In this document: positions 26,233-35,650 of the stretch, in pieces
Layout: each line of letters opens with the position of its first letter
How positions within the stretch are numbered: position 1 is the first letter of the stretch
NCBI RefSeq assembly: GCF_900094925.1
Contig: NZ_FMAY01000003.1
Span: 310,001 to 374,000, forward strand
DNA from: Kosakonia oryzendophytica
GTDB taxonomy: Bacteria > Pseudomonadota > Gammaproteobacteria > Enterobacterales > Enterobacteriaceae
Length of the DNA stretch: 64,000 bases
Direction of reading: 5' to 3'
Notes under the pieces: generated by a model
What the model saw: only the letters and a program-made list of their open reading frames with translations
Told to the model about the DNA's origin: nothing
The model's database searches: none
Position numbers and translations under genes: made by a program

Positions 26233-27834
26233 ATGACAACAATTACTAACCCGGTAATTCCTGGCTTTAATCCTGACCCATCCATTATCAGAGTCGGAGA
26301 CGCGTACTATATTGCCACGTCGACATTTGAATGGTTTCCCGGTATCTGTCTCTATAAATCCTACGATTTAAAAAACTGGCAACGGATCGCCTATCCGCTT
26401 AATCGGAAAAGTCAGTTGAATATGATCGGCAATCCCGATTCTGGCGGCATATATGCGCCCTGTCTGAGTCATGATGGTGGACGTTTTTATCTCATTTTTA
26501 CGGATGTGAAAAATGTCGCGGGGCGTTTCTGGGACACCAATAACTATATGGTGACCACGGATGATATCGAAGGCGAATGGTCTGAGCCTGTTTATCTTCA
26601 CAGCCGCGGAATTGACCCGTCTCTGTTTCATCATAGCGATGGCACCAAATGGCTGGTGAGTATGGAGATGAGCCATATGGATGGCGGCGAACCCGGCTTC
26701 CCGAAATGGAACGGTATAATTATTCAGCAATATGACGAGCAGACGAAAAAATTAGTGGGCGAATGCCGCAAAATTTATGCGGGTAGCACGTTGGGCATCA
26801 CTGAAGGCCCGCATATTTATGAAATCAACGGTTGGTTTTATCTGTTAACCGCCGAAGGCGGGACGTTTTACAATCATGGCGTCACGATAGCGCGTTCACG
26901 TCATCTGTTTGGGCCCTATGAAACCGATCCTGTCGGCCAGATGATGACGTCACGTTATGACTGTCGTTTGCCATTGCAGAGAGTCGGGCATGCGGATTTG
27001 TTTGAAAACAGCATTGGGGAATGGTTTATCGTGCATCTGTGCGGCCGACCGCTGCCATCAAAAGGACGCAGCCCAATGGGTCGTGAAACGGCTATTCAAC
27101 AGGTTTACTGGAGTGATGACGGCTGGCTACGGTTGGTGAATGGTAAAACAACGCCAGAAATGACGGTGCACACACAACTGGAAGAGCGTGCATGGCCTGC
27201 CCCCCCCGTACGGGATGAGTTTGATTCACCAACGCTCCCGCTGCACTATCAGTCATTACGCATCCCATTAAGCGAGGATATGTGCACGCTCGATGAGAGA
27301 AAAGGATGGTTGCGTTTACGGGGCCATGAATCGTTGAGTTCACACCATTATCAAAGTCTGGTAGCCAGAAGACAGACGGATTTTGCGTTCACCGCGCAGA
27401 CCTGTGTTGATTTCAACCCACGTTCTTTCCAACAGATGGCCGGCTTAGTCTGTTTTTACGACACCACAAATTACATTTATTTGTATCTCTCCTGCGATGA
27501 GAGCGGAGAGCGAACCGTGAATTTGATGGTCAATGACCTCAACAGATTCTCGATGCTAACCGGTGAAGGCATAAAAATAGCACGCGAAGGCTATGTTTAT
27601 CTTCGGGTTAACGTACAAGACGACCGGGCTAATTATTACTATTCTCTGGATGAAGAGACATGGATCCCGGTAGGGGACTATGTGGAATACAGTAAACTCT
27701 CCGATGAATATTTCAAAGAAAGAGGCATCGAGCGTTTCACTGGCGCGTTTGTAGGAATGTGCTGTCAGGATTTTACCGGCGAACATCGCTATGCAGATTT
27801 TGACTACTTTCACTATGCAGCGAATAACCGGTAA
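26233..27834 (+). CDS. GH43 beta-xylosidase / alpha-arabinofuranosidase
   Basis: 533 residues, the length of XynB/YagH. The five-bladed propeller carries the three catalytic acids of GH43: base Asp in GFNPDPSIIR, modulator Asp in RGIDPSLFHH, and acid Glu in GITEGPHIYE. A C-terminal beta-sandwich (GH43_C2) ends with FTGAFVGMCCQDFTGEHRYA. No signal peptide, so it cuts imported xylo-oligosaccharides in the cytoplasm. It is cotranscribed with the upstream symporter. The AGGGAG ribosome site is good. Confidence 0.87.
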   Translation: MTTITNPVIPGFNPDPSIIRVGDAYYIATSTFEWFPGICLYKSYDLKNWQRIAYPLNRKSQLNMIGNPDSGGIYAPCLSHDGGRFYLIFTDVKNVAGRFWDTNNYMVTTDDIEGEWSEPVYLHSRGIDPSLFHHSDGTKWLVSMEMSHMDGGEPGFPKWNGIIIQQYDEQTKKLVGECRKIYAGSTLGITEGPHIYEINGWFYLLTAEGGTFYNHGVTIARSRHLFGPYETDPVGQMMTSRYDCRLPLQRVGHADLFENSIGEWFIVHLCGRPLPSKGRSPMGRETAIQQVYWSDDGWLRLVNGKTTPEMTVHTQLEERAWPAPPVRDEFDSPTLPLHYQSLRIPLSEDMCTLDERKGWLRLRGHESLSSHHYQSLVARRQTDFAFTAQTCVDFNPRSFQQMAGLVCFYDTTNYIYLYLSCDESGERTVNLMVNDLNRFSMLTGEGIKIAREGYVYLRVNVQDDRANYYYSLDEETWIPVGDYVEYSKLSDEYFKERGIERFTGAFVGMCCQDFTGEHRYADFDYFHYAANNR

Positions 27835-27870
27835 CCGGCTCGGGCAACCAGAGTAGCGTTCAGAAATAAG

Positions 27871-27908
27871 CCTTCCCTACGAAACCAGCTATCGTGCGGA
27901 AGGTTTTT
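27871..27908 (+). terminator. terminator after the xylosidase gene
   Basis: CCTTCC and GGAAGG enclose a 21-nt loop and are followed by TTTTT, 37 bp past the stop codon. The stem is short, so it is moderately convincing. Confidence 0.5.
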
Positions 27909-27996
27909 CCACTTTATTCAACCTCAGATTTAAACTGGCGAGCGACACCCGTGTTGGGAACAGGAGGGATCGCATGCATGAAAGGATAATTACGCA

Positions 27997-29589
27997 TCAT
28001 GCCTTGTCATCACGCAGTATTGCCTCTATCCCGGTAAGCTCTACCGCACGGGAAAAGTACCACCCCTGAGCACAGCACTCCGGCAAATTTTCTTTAAGGA
28101 ACTGGTATTGCAGTTCATTTTCAACCCCTTCGAACACCACTATTCGCGGCATATTCCTGAACATACCAATCAAGCCGGGAAGGATATGCTTATTGATTGA
28201 TTCGGTGCCGATAGAATCGGTTAACGATTTATCAATCTTTATTTCATCGACATCAAGTAAGGATAACCAGCTCAGATTCGAATAGCCGGTCCCGAAGTCA
28301 TCAAGGGCAAAGAGAATGCCCTGCGATTGATAAAATTCAACAGACTGCTTGATCTCTTCGATACTCGCACTTTGTCTCTCGGTGATTTCCAACATGAGAG
28401 AACCACCGGAAATCCCCTCTTTCTGCATGGTGTTGACCAGCGTTTGACGAAACAATTCAGAGCAAATATCAGAGCAACTGACGTTAATGCTGAGCGTTAT
28501 AGCATGTTCCTGTAAAATCGACGCACACTCTTTTATTGAATTCTCAACAACATACAACCCAATTTTATTTATTAAGCCATTTTGCTCTGCGAGAGGAATG
28601 AAGATATCAGGGCCGATATTCCCCACTTTATCATCATTCCAACGGATCAGCGCTTCAATGCCAATGAGGCTGTTATTTTTCACCCGATAAATAGGTTGAT
28701 AAACAAAATGCAATTTTCTGTGGTCTATTGCATATTCCAGCCGGGAAAGCAACGACTGGTTTTTCTCAAGGTTATTAATAATAAGCGCACTGACAAGCAG
28801 GCCAATCACCAGTGAAATACTTAACAAGAAAACCAGTGCATAAACATTACCGTAAAAAAAGAAAGGAAGTTGCGTTCCAGCGATAACACAAATGTCATTT
28901 ACTGAATTACAGGCTCTTATCAAAATAAAAGATAACGCTTGTTCTCTTCCATGTTCTATGGCTTCAAGCTTGTTAATATCTTTTCCTATCCTGAAAAAAT
29001 GAGACTCATGATTATTATCGCCGACAATAGCATTAAAATTCATCTTATCCGCATCTTCCCAGAAGCGCTGAAAAGCAAAAGGCGATACGGTAATGGCAAA
29101 ATTATCGGTATAAAGGATATCGGCAGTAATGCCCTCCTCTATCATGGCATCAAAAATCCAAGTATAACCCGCCCGGTCAACTTTATTTCTGAACACGTTC
29201 AGCGAAAGAGGAACAGTAAACTTGCCCCACAGCGCTGAGCAGATCACCCTGTCGTCTTTGATGTATGAGATATCTTTGATCAGCGGGTATGGCCATAAGC
29301 GTTTTCTGAGGGAATGCAAATACTGATCGCTGCACGGACTGTAGACAGCGAATTCATTGCGCAGAGCATCAATTTCCTTCACCTGCGAGATGAGACTATT
29401 ACTTCGTGTAAGTATCGATTCGGCATATTTTTCTAATTTTTCATGGACGTATGCATAGGAAATGATCTGCGCAATGCCATAAAAAAAGATCAACGATAGC
29501 GCTAATGTCATTATGGATACAGACACTCTTTTTTTTAGAATTCTTATCAATTTTGACACCTTGCGGGCAGCCCTCTGCCCGTGCTTCAC
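27997..29589 (-). CDS. CSS-EAL cyclic-di-GMP phosphodiesterase (PdeC-like)
   Basis: 530 residues. Two membrane helices (about 24-46 and 248-272) flank a periplasmic CSS domain with the redox Cys pair in VYSPCSDQYL and DRVICSALWG. The cytoplasmic EAL domain is complete: EAL in GIEALIRW, LSINVS, LEITE, DDFGTGYSNL, KIDKS and EGVENE, with the usual CAQGWYFS block. It should therefore be an active enzyme that linearises c-di-GMP, controlled by disulphide state in the periplasm as in E. coli PdeC. It stands alone, with no GGDEF partner nearby. Confidence 0.87.
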   Translation of the reverse strand: MKHGQRAARKVSKLIRILKKRVSVSIMTLALSLIFFYGIAQIISYAYVHEKLEKYAESILTRSNSLISQVKEIDALRNEFAVYSPCSDQYLHSLRKRLWPYPLIKDISYIKDDRVICSALWGKFTVPLSLNVFRNKVDRAGYTWIFDAMIEEGITADILYTDNFAITVSPFAFQRFWEDADKMNFNAIVGDNNHESHFFRIGKDINKLEAIEHGREQALSFILIRACNSVNDICVIAGTQLPFFFYGNVYALVFLLSISLVIGLLVSALIINNLEKNQSLLSRLEYAIDHRKLHFVYQPIYRVKNNSLIGIEALIRWNDDKVGNIGPDIFIPLAEQNGLINKIGLYVVENSIKECASILQEHAITLSINVSCSDICSELFRQTLVNTMQKEGISGGSLMLEITERQSASIEEIKQSVEFYQSQGILFALDDFGTGYSNLSWLSLLDVDEIKIDKSLTDSIGTESINKHILPGLIGMFRNMPRIVVFEGVENELQYQFLKENLPECCAQGWYFSRAVELTGIEAILRDDKA

Positions 29590-29896
29590 GCTTTCTGAAT
29601 GTTGATGACTCCATCAGGCAGAAAAGTCGAAATCATCATCCGTTTGCCCGTTCTTTTTCATCTACATCATGCAACATCAACACTACTTGCTAGTGTTATC
29701 GGCGGTTTGGATAGAGACTTTAAAAATGACAAATAAAAGCGTTATTTTGATAAGGCGCTAAAATGCAGAGGATAAATTCAGTAAAGAATAAATAATCAGG
29801 CAAAGCGTTTAGTCTTTGGGAATGTTGAGACTAACACGATGCAGAACCGGCAGGAAAGATGCCGGCTTCCGGTCTGGCGGCATGAGGTAAGAGTGA
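29590..29896. other. intergenic region upstream of the EAL gene
   Basis: No gene is seen. The part next to 29590 should carry the promoter of the leftward phosphodiesterase gene. Near 29842-29876 GC-rich repeats (CCGGC / GCCGG) form a weak hairpin just after the end of the Nudix gene. Confidence 0.35.
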
Positions 29897-30346
29897 TTAA
29901 CGTTGTATAACATTCTCAATTATTTTAGCAATATCAGTCGGGTATACCGTTTCCGTTGTTTCACTAAGCTCGTTTACATTCCACCAGCGATGTTGATGCA
30001 TAACCGCTTTTTCATGACGACTCCAGCCCTCACGGCTTATATCACTGCCATCAACCTTTACCCAATAAAATTGCTCTATGGCCAGAACGTTCTCTCCACT
30101 GGGTAGTAACATTTCAAACGTTCGTTCCGCCACGCTTTCCCCAATAACGTCCCGGATAATCCCGGTTTCTTCGCGAAGTTCTCTTAACGCAGCATGAGCA
30201 AAAGACTCATTCTGTTCAACCCCACCGCCAGGCGTCGCCCAGTATGCACTCCCGGCTAAAGCATCATCCGTGTGCACGAAACGGAACAGGAGTACCTGAC
30301 TGGCCGGGTTGATAATCAGTAGTCGTGATGCCTTACGTGTTCGCAT
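29897..30346 (-). CDS. Nudix hydrolase
   Basis: 149 residues. The Nudix box spans about residues 40-63, starting GGGVEQNESFAHAALRELRE and ending ETGI, with all catalytic Glu residues. Upstream YWATPGG is the usual lead-in. The substrate of this subgroup cannot be told from sequence; candidates are nucleoside di- and triphosphates or nucleotide sugars. It is a single gene with AT-rich flanks. Confidence 0.8.
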   Translation of the reverse strand: MRTRKASRLLIINPASQVLLFRFVHTDDALAGSAYWATPGGGVEQNESFAHAALRELREETGIIRDVIGESVAERTFEMLLPSGENVLAIEQFYWVKVDGSDISREGWSRHEKAVMHQHRWWNVNELSETTETVYPTDIAKIIENVIQR

Positions 30347-30686
30347 CGAAAAATCCCTTTATGAAAGGCAATAGTCATTATTTGACCGGGCTTAATATAA
30401 CAAAACTCCAGCCAGGGTTCTATTCGTCATTTCCAACCACATACTTTTCATTGTTAAATTAGCCTTTAAAAAAACAGCCTAATTTACCCGTTATAAAACC
30501 ACATCATTAAAGATGTTATATAATTTACCCCCCAAAAAACATCGTTAACTGACACAGTTTCACAGCCATTTAAATTTATACTTTTTTTACTTCACCCATT
30601 TTATTCTTTATGTGTTTTTTATATCAATGTGCATTGCCGTTTTTTATACTCCTGCTGTCGCCGCCAGGCTTAGCTGAAAGATAACA
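30347..30686. other. AT-rich divergent promoter region
   Basis: About 340 bp between the Nudix gene and the ligase gene, strongly AT-rich, with no gene and no motif that I can name. It must hold the promoters of both neighbours. Confidence 0.35.
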
Positions 30687-32102
30687 ATGAACACGATGCT
30701 GAAGTTTCCACTTTTACAGAACATCCGCACGCTTTTGACATTATCACAAACGTCCCAGATTGCTGACGTTGTGTCTAAAGAAAAAGGAAATGCTGAGAAT
30801 GAATTCCAGCGCGAATTTCAACAAGAAGTGCAAACCTATCTTTTACACTATCCGGCAACAAAACACGTTGATATCTATCTGAACGATATCAACGGAACAT
30901 TCAGAGGAAAGCGAATTGCCGTCGGGGATCTCTTTTCTGCGGCAAAAGGGTGTTATTTCCCGCAATCTGTTTACTCAATGGATCGGGAAGGTAAGGTGGT
31001 CTGCTCTACAGCTGATCAGCAGGTTCTGGATGAGCCCGACCGGGTTTGCCTGCCGGTAAAAGGGACATTGCGCCCCTCCGCTTACGATACCCAGGAGAAC
31101 GCCCAGCTTTTGCTATCCATGCAGGATGCCAGCGGCGCACCGTATGCGCTTGAGCCGAGGGTGATTCTGGAAAATGTTGTTCGCCGGTTCCATCACCATG
31201 GTTTGTATCCGGTGATCGCACCGGAGATTGAATTTTACCTTATCGACAAGCAGACTCAGGCAATGCGCAGCCAGGGATGCTTCCACATGGCCGTCCCTTC
31301 TGCGTACGCCCCCTTCATCGAGCGCCTGGAGGAGATGGCGGCTGCGCAGAATCTGCCATTAACGGGGATTGTCAGCGAAGCAGAGCCTGCGCAATTCGAG
31401 CTTAACCTGCGCCACTCTCATCAGGTTGTTGAGGTCTGCGAGAATGTCCTCGCGCTACGCAGATTAACCAGCGTGATCGCTAATGAATTTGGCTACAAGG
31501 CCAATTTTATGGCGAAACCTTTTTCCCTGCTTGCTGGTAATGGCTTGCATTTTCATATCAGCCTGAATGACAGACAGGGTAATAACCTCTTTGCCTCTCC
31601 TGCCAACGAGTTGAACGAGATGACGCGCCTGTGCCTTGCCGGACTACTTCATCTTATGCCTGCGTCGCTGGCGATAATGGCTCCTGGTGTCAACGCTTTT
31701 CGCCGCCTGCGCAGAAACCTGGACGAGCCCTTGTTTAGTTCATGGGGTTACAACACGCGTTCCGCCGCATTACGCATTCCCTGCTCCAGCGAAGAGAATC
31801 GTCGCATCGAGTACCGACTTGCTGGCGCTGATGCTAATCCTTATCTGGTGATGGCCACCATCCTGACCGGCATACTGTATGGTCTGGAGAATATCGATGG
31901 TGATTCAGTGGATGATATTCTGCGCGAAGCCCCACCTTTACCGCTATTTCAGCACCAGGCAATCGCCGTTTTTCAGGAATGTCCCTATCTGCTCGACAGC
32001 CTGGGGCAAGCATTTTCCCGGCAGTGGATCCACAGCAAACTGGAGGAACTCACCCTATTCGAAGGCATTGTTACGCAAGAAGAAACGGCGATTTCGTTCT
32101 GA
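30687..32102 (+). CDS. glutamine-synthetase-family ligase (gamma-glutamylpolyamine synthetase-like)
   Basis: 471 residues, PuuA-sized. The core GS residues are visible: VDIYLNDINGTFRGKRI in the beta-grasp part, metal ligands in APEIEFYLID, the substrate/ATP region GNGLHFHISLND, APGVNAFRRLRRN in the active-site loop, and RRIEYRLAGADANPYLVMA. The adenylylation loop of GlnA is not seen. The family makes gamma-glutamyl amides from polyamines or other amines. The other puu genes are not nearby, so the amine is unknown. Confidence 0.75.
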   Translation: MNTMLKFPLLQNIRTLLTLSQTSQIADVVSKEKGNAENEFQREFQQEVQTYLLHYPATKHVDIYLNDINGTFRGKRIAVGDLFSAAKGCYFPQSVYSMDREGKVVCSTADQQVLDEPDRVCLPVKGTLRPSAYDTQENAQLLLSMQDASGAPYALEPRVILENVVRRFHHHGLYPVIAPEIEFYLIDKQTQAMRSQGCFHMAVPSAYAPFIERLEEMAAAQNLPLTGIVSEAEPAQFELNLRHSHQVVEVCENVLALRRLTSVIANEFGYKANFMAKPFSLLAGNGLHFHISLNDRQGNNLFASPANELNEMTRLCLAGLLHLMPASLAIMAPGVNAFRRLRRNLDEPLFSSWGYNTRSAALRIPCSSEENRRIEYRLAGADANPYLVMATILTGILYGLENIDGDSVDDILREAPPLPLFQHQAIAVFQECPYLLDSLGQAFSRQWIHSKLEELTLFEGIVTQEETAISF

Positions 32103-32320
32103 TCCCCCGTTTTACTTTACGTCACTGCCAATGCCAAATGTGAGGGGATGATATCGCGGTTTATTATGCTATCGAAGGTTCAGGACACGCAGGAATAATA
32201 AACCGCTGACCAACTTATATTGGCTGGAATTTGTAGTATCGCCAGAGTACGATGTTTTTAATCTTTACTATAAAAGAGACAATACCATCGTCTCTGGCTT
32301 AAAAGATTCTTTCAGTTTAA

Positions 32321-33487
32321 TTACTTTTCAGAACCGGATACTTTGGCAGCAAAAGAAATTTTCTCCTTCATCCATATAGTCATATCACGGAGTAGTGCCA
32401 TTGCACCTGCTTTATCTTTTGTTAACCCCCAAAAACTCAATGTGAGGTGCCGTTCATTCTTTGAAAAAGAAACGCCAGAATCTTCAACACTGGCTGTTTT
32501 AATGAATTCATCTTTTTCGATTAGCGAATCCACTTCATTTTTAAGTGAGGATAAATCAGGATATTCATTAATGCTTATTTCACCATTCACATAAAACTCA
32601 ATTCCAGTATCTTCTTTGGCCGGACGGTAGACTAACGTGATATACGAACTGCCATTTCCCCACTCAGCAGGTTTGTAGTTTAATGCTTTATAATCTCCAG
32701 CCCAATTATTAACACTTCTGACAATAGTGCTATCAGGTAAGATTTTTGCGACAACATCTTTGCCCTCCTGGTACACCGCGTCCTCAAAGAAGGCAAGGAG
32801 TTCTTTCGCTTTTAAAAGACGTTCGAAATTATGGGTAATGAAATCAGATTGTTCGTTATTCATAACGCTGCTCACTTTATCTTCACTCAACGCTAACAGA
32901 TGTGATAAAAACTCTTTATAGAAGAAAAACCATTTATCTACTGATTCATATACGATGTCTTTACCTATCCGGGATAATGCAACATCAACTAACTCAGAGT
33001 AAGTTATCACCTTCCAGTCACACAATACTGGGTACTTATTCGTTGCCGGTTTCAAAATACACTTATAGATATTCTGATCATTATCAGTAAGATTTTCCAA
33101 ACAAGATTCATAAACCTCAAATGGATTCTTTACTTCATGGTAAACTTTATTTTCAATGCCAATGATAAAATCGTCATGAATAATAACAATATCAAGCCGT
33201 TCGCCATTCTCGCAGGCAACTTCTCGTTGTACTCGTAGCGATGAGAAATCTATATTATCAACATCTTGCCCAAACAATTGCAGTAAAGCTTTTAATAACC
33301 AGGGTTGGATATTAGGATCTAACCCCATAAATACAGACATGATATCTGAAGTAGGATTCTCCAGATAGCCAGAACCGCCTATATCGAAAAAATTTGGTTC
33401 AGGAGTATCCTTGAACTCCATCTCTTCTACTTTTGTTAAAAAAGCGTCAGAAAGAATAGTCTCATACATTTCCCTAAAGCTCTCCAA
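32321..33487 (-). CDS. PD-(D/E)XK nuclease superfamily protein
   Basis: 388 residues. The N-terminal part shows the PDDEXK_4 pattern: a helix with ENPTSDIMSVFMGLD, then REVACENGERLDIVIIHDDF and IIGIENKVYHEVKNPFEVYE, which supply Glu, Asp and the E-x-K pair of a restriction-endonuclease-like active site. The C-terminal 200 residues are not recognised and may choose the target. AT-rich codon use and the position 0.7 kb from the thrW tRNA, a common integration site, suggest horizontal gain. A phage-defence role is possible, not shown. Confidence 0.7.
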   Translation of the reverse strand: MESFREMYETILSDAFLTKVEEMEFKDTPEPNFFDIGGSGYLENPTSDIMSVFMGLDPNIQPWLLKALLQLFGQDVDNIDFSSLRVQREVACENGERLDIVIIHDDFIIGIENKVYHEVKNPFEVYESCLENLTDNDQNIYKCILKPATNKYPVLCDWKVITYSELVDVALSRIGKDIVYESVDKWFFFYKEFLSHLLALSEDKVSSVMNNEQSDFITHNFERLLKAKELLAFFEDAVYQEGKDVVAKILPDSTIVRSVNNWAGDYKALNYKPAEWGNGSSYITLVYRPAKEDTGIEFYVNGEISINEYPDLSSLKNEVDSLIEKDEFIKTASVEDSGVSFSKNERHLTLSFWGLTKDKAGAMALLRDMTIWMKEKISFAAKVSGSEK

Positions 33488-33766
33488 AATTACGTCCTAT
33501 AAAATCAAACTGGATTATCTAACCGATAAAATTATCCCCAATTTATTTCTTGTGGATATGGCTATTGTTAACAATCGCACAAAAAAGCGTTTAATTATTC
33601 TTTATCTGAAATTTTTAGTGAAACACGGGAAGGAAAACAGTCAAATTGAGGATAGAACAGTTTCCCGGCAAAGGCTCCGCGAAAGCGAACAGTAAGCTCG
33701 TCACGCTCCACTGATTTGATCAAAGAAAGAACGATGTCCCTCAGCCTGATGGCCGAGAGGATTGCA

Positions 33767-33982
33767 TCAGTGTTTAAATACGCGACAGCCCCATACCACC
33801 AGCGCAGCAATCACAGCAGAGAGACCAAGCTCGATGAGCAGTAGTTTGGACTCATAGTCGTCCATTGCGACTTCACCATCTCCTTCAATAGGGATATAAC
33901 GCATAAACGTTTCGTCCACCCAACGATCAGGAATTAAAAAGAACACCGCAATCAACACGACAATAAACAGGATGATTTTCAT
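33767..33982 (-). CDS. small membrane protein
   Basis: 71 residues with two hydrophobic segments: residues 1-17 (MKIILFIVVLIAVFFLI) and about 47-65 (LLLIELGLSAVIAALVVWG), separated by an acidic stretch (GDGEVAMDDYESK). A GGGGTGTGAG element lies in front of the ATG. I do not recognise the family. It is between thrW and the nuclease-like gene. Confidence 0.5.
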   Translation of the reverse strand: MKIILFIVVLIAVFFLIPDRWVDETFMRYIPIEGDGEVAMDDYESKLLLIELGLSAVIAALVVWGCRVFKH

Positions 33983-34198
33983 CTCACACCCCTGTGACTA
34001 ACTTCAGGAAAACCACGAACATCCAGACGCCCCTAAGCCATCAGACCCTCTACACCACGGGCAGGCATGATAGAGATAAAACCCAGGCTGATGCAAAATC
34101 AAATTGCCGTTGTCCCTATGCATACCACCAGGCTGATACCCGAAGAGACGAAAGGGGTTATGTGTTGAGTAATTTGGAGACTTGGGAAGAGCTTGAAA

Positions 34199-34274
34199 TG
34201 GTGCCGATAATAGGAGTCGAACCTACGACCTTCGCATTACGAATGCGCTGCTCTACCAACTGAGCTATATCGGC
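34199..34274 (-). tRNA. thrW: tRNA-Thr (anticodon CGT)
   Basis: 76 nt including an encoded CCA. Read on the minus strand it starts GCCGATATAGCTCAG. The anticodon stem-loop reads GCATTCGTAATGC with anticodon CGT, the T arm is GTAGGTTCGACTCCTA, and the acceptor closes with TATCGGCACCA. It matches E. coli thrW and lies right after proA as there. thrW is a known phage and island attachment site. Confidence 0.97.
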
Positions 34275-34325
34275 CCTGCGATGCGTTCACGAGCGTGAAC
34301 CACGGGGTAGAAGGTTAAAACTAAG

Positions 34326-34378
34326 AGGGTGATGCGTCAATGCCCTTGAGAATCAAACGGCTACTTTTGCATCACCCT
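34326..34378. terminator. long-range inverted repeat between proA and thrW
   Basis: AGGGTGATGC and GCATCACCCT form a perfect 10-bp stem with a 33-nt loop just after the proA stop. No T run is attached, so whether it ends transcription or only shapes the RNA before the tRNA is unclear. Confidence 0.4.
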
Positions 34379-34385
34379 TCTTCAA

Positions 34386-35639
34386 TTAAGCACGAATGGT
34401 ATCGTCGCCGAAGCCCACCCACTTATAGGTTGTCAGCGCTTCCAGCCCCATTGGGCCGCGTGCGTGCAGTTTCTGCGTGCTCACGGCCACTTCCGCGCCC
34501 AGGCCAAACTGCCCGCCATCGGTGAAGCGCGTGGAAGCATTCACATACACGGCAGAGGAGTCCACTTCATTCACAAAGCGATTCGCATTGCCCAGCGTAC
34601 GGGTCAGGATCGCATCAGAGTGCTGGGTGCCGTGCTGGCGAATATGCGCGATGGCGTCATCCAGATCGGCAACGATTTTCACGTTCAGATCCAGCGACAG
34701 AAACTCATCGTCGTACTGCTCCGCCTTCACTGCCTCAACTTTCGCCGGACCGTTTTGCAACAGCGCCAGCGCCTGTTCATCCGCATGTAGCGTCACGCCG
34801 CTTTCCGCCATCTGCTTGCTCAATGCAGGCAGGAAAGTTTGCGCAATGCCCTTATGCACCAGCAGCGTTTCGACGGTGTTGCAGGTGCTAGGACGCTGAG
34901 TTTTGGCGTTAACAATCACCTTCAGCGCGGGCGCGATCTCCGCCGAATCATCCACCAGAATATGGCACACGCCAATACCGCCCGTGATCACCGGGATCGT
35001 CGACTGCTCGCGGCACAGCTTGTGCAGGCCTGCACCGCCGCGCGGGATCAACATGTCGATGTACTTATCCATGCGCAGCATTTCATTGACCAGCGCGCGA
35101 TCCGGGCTTTCAATCGCCTGGACAGCACCCGCTGGTAAACCGCACTCTTCCAGCGCTTGCTGGATAACCTTCACCGTGGCCGCATTGGTGCGCCAGGTCT
35201 CTTTGCCACCGCGCAGGATCGCCGCATTGCCGGTTTTCAGGCACAACGAGGCCACATCAACGGTCACGTTAGGACGGGCCTCATAAATCACGCCAATCAC
35301 GCCCAACGGCACGCGCCGACGCTCAATGCGCAGGCCACTGTCCAGCAGACCACCATCGATCACCTGGCCGACCGGATCCGCAAGCTTACAAACCTGGCGC
35401 ACATCATTAGCAATGCTGCTTAAGCGCGCCGGGTTCAGCGCCAGGCGATCGAGCATCGCATCGCTCAGCCCGTTACGACGGGCTTCCAGCAAATCCTGCT
35501 CGTTTGCCAGTAAAATCGCTTCCGACTGGGCTTCAAGGTAATCGGCTATTTTTTCCAGCACGCGGTTTTTTTCGCGGCTGGAGAGCAATGCCAGCTTATA
35601 CGATGCTGCTTTCGCAGCGATGCCCATCTGTTCCAGCAT
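34386..35639 (-). CDS. proA: gamma-glutamyl phosphate reductase
   Basis: 417 residues, exactly the E. coli length. It is an ALDH-superfamily enzyme with the catalytic Cys in [13 protein letters not shown] and the NADPH-binding [16 protein letters not shown]. It reduces gamma-glutamyl phosphate to glutamate semialdehyde, the second step of proline synthesis. It lies 11 bp after proB in the proBA operon. Confidence 0.97.
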   Translation of the reverse strand: MLEQMGIAAKAASYKLALLSSREKNRVLEKIADYLEAQSEAILLANEQDLLEARRNGLSDAMLDRLALNPARLSSIANDVRQVCKLADPVGQVIDGGLLDSGLRIERRRVPLGVIGVIYEARPNVTVDVASLCLKTGNAAILRGGKETWRTNAATVKVIQQALEECGLPAGAVQAIESPDRALVNEMLRMDKYIDMLIPRGGAGLHKLCREQSTIPVITGGIGVCHILVDDSAEIAPALKVIVNAKTQRPSTCNTVETLLVHKGIAQTFLPALSKQMAESGVTLHADEQALALLQNGPAKVEAVKAEQYDDEFLSLDLNVKIVADLDDAIAHIRQHGTQHSDAILTRTLGNANRFVNEVDSSAVYVNASTRFTDGGQFGLGAEVAVSTQKLHARGPMGLEALTTYKWVGFGDDTIRA

Positions 35640-35650
35640 ACTTCTGCTCC

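Noticed and set aside
28200..28230. Possible direct repeat of the thrW 3-prime end (GGTGCCGATA) as an island boundary
   Set aside because: Only ten bases match, inside the EAL gene, and the match does not extend; chance similarity.
33595..33810. 71-codon minus-strand frame between the small membrane protein and the nuclease-like gene
   Set aside because: It starts with a weak codon, overlaps the membrane protein gene in another frame and has no family I can see. Frameshifted continuation was considered but not supported.
32321..34198. CRISPR array or full prophage beside thrW
   Set aside because: No regularly spaced repeats and no integrase or phage structural genes are present.
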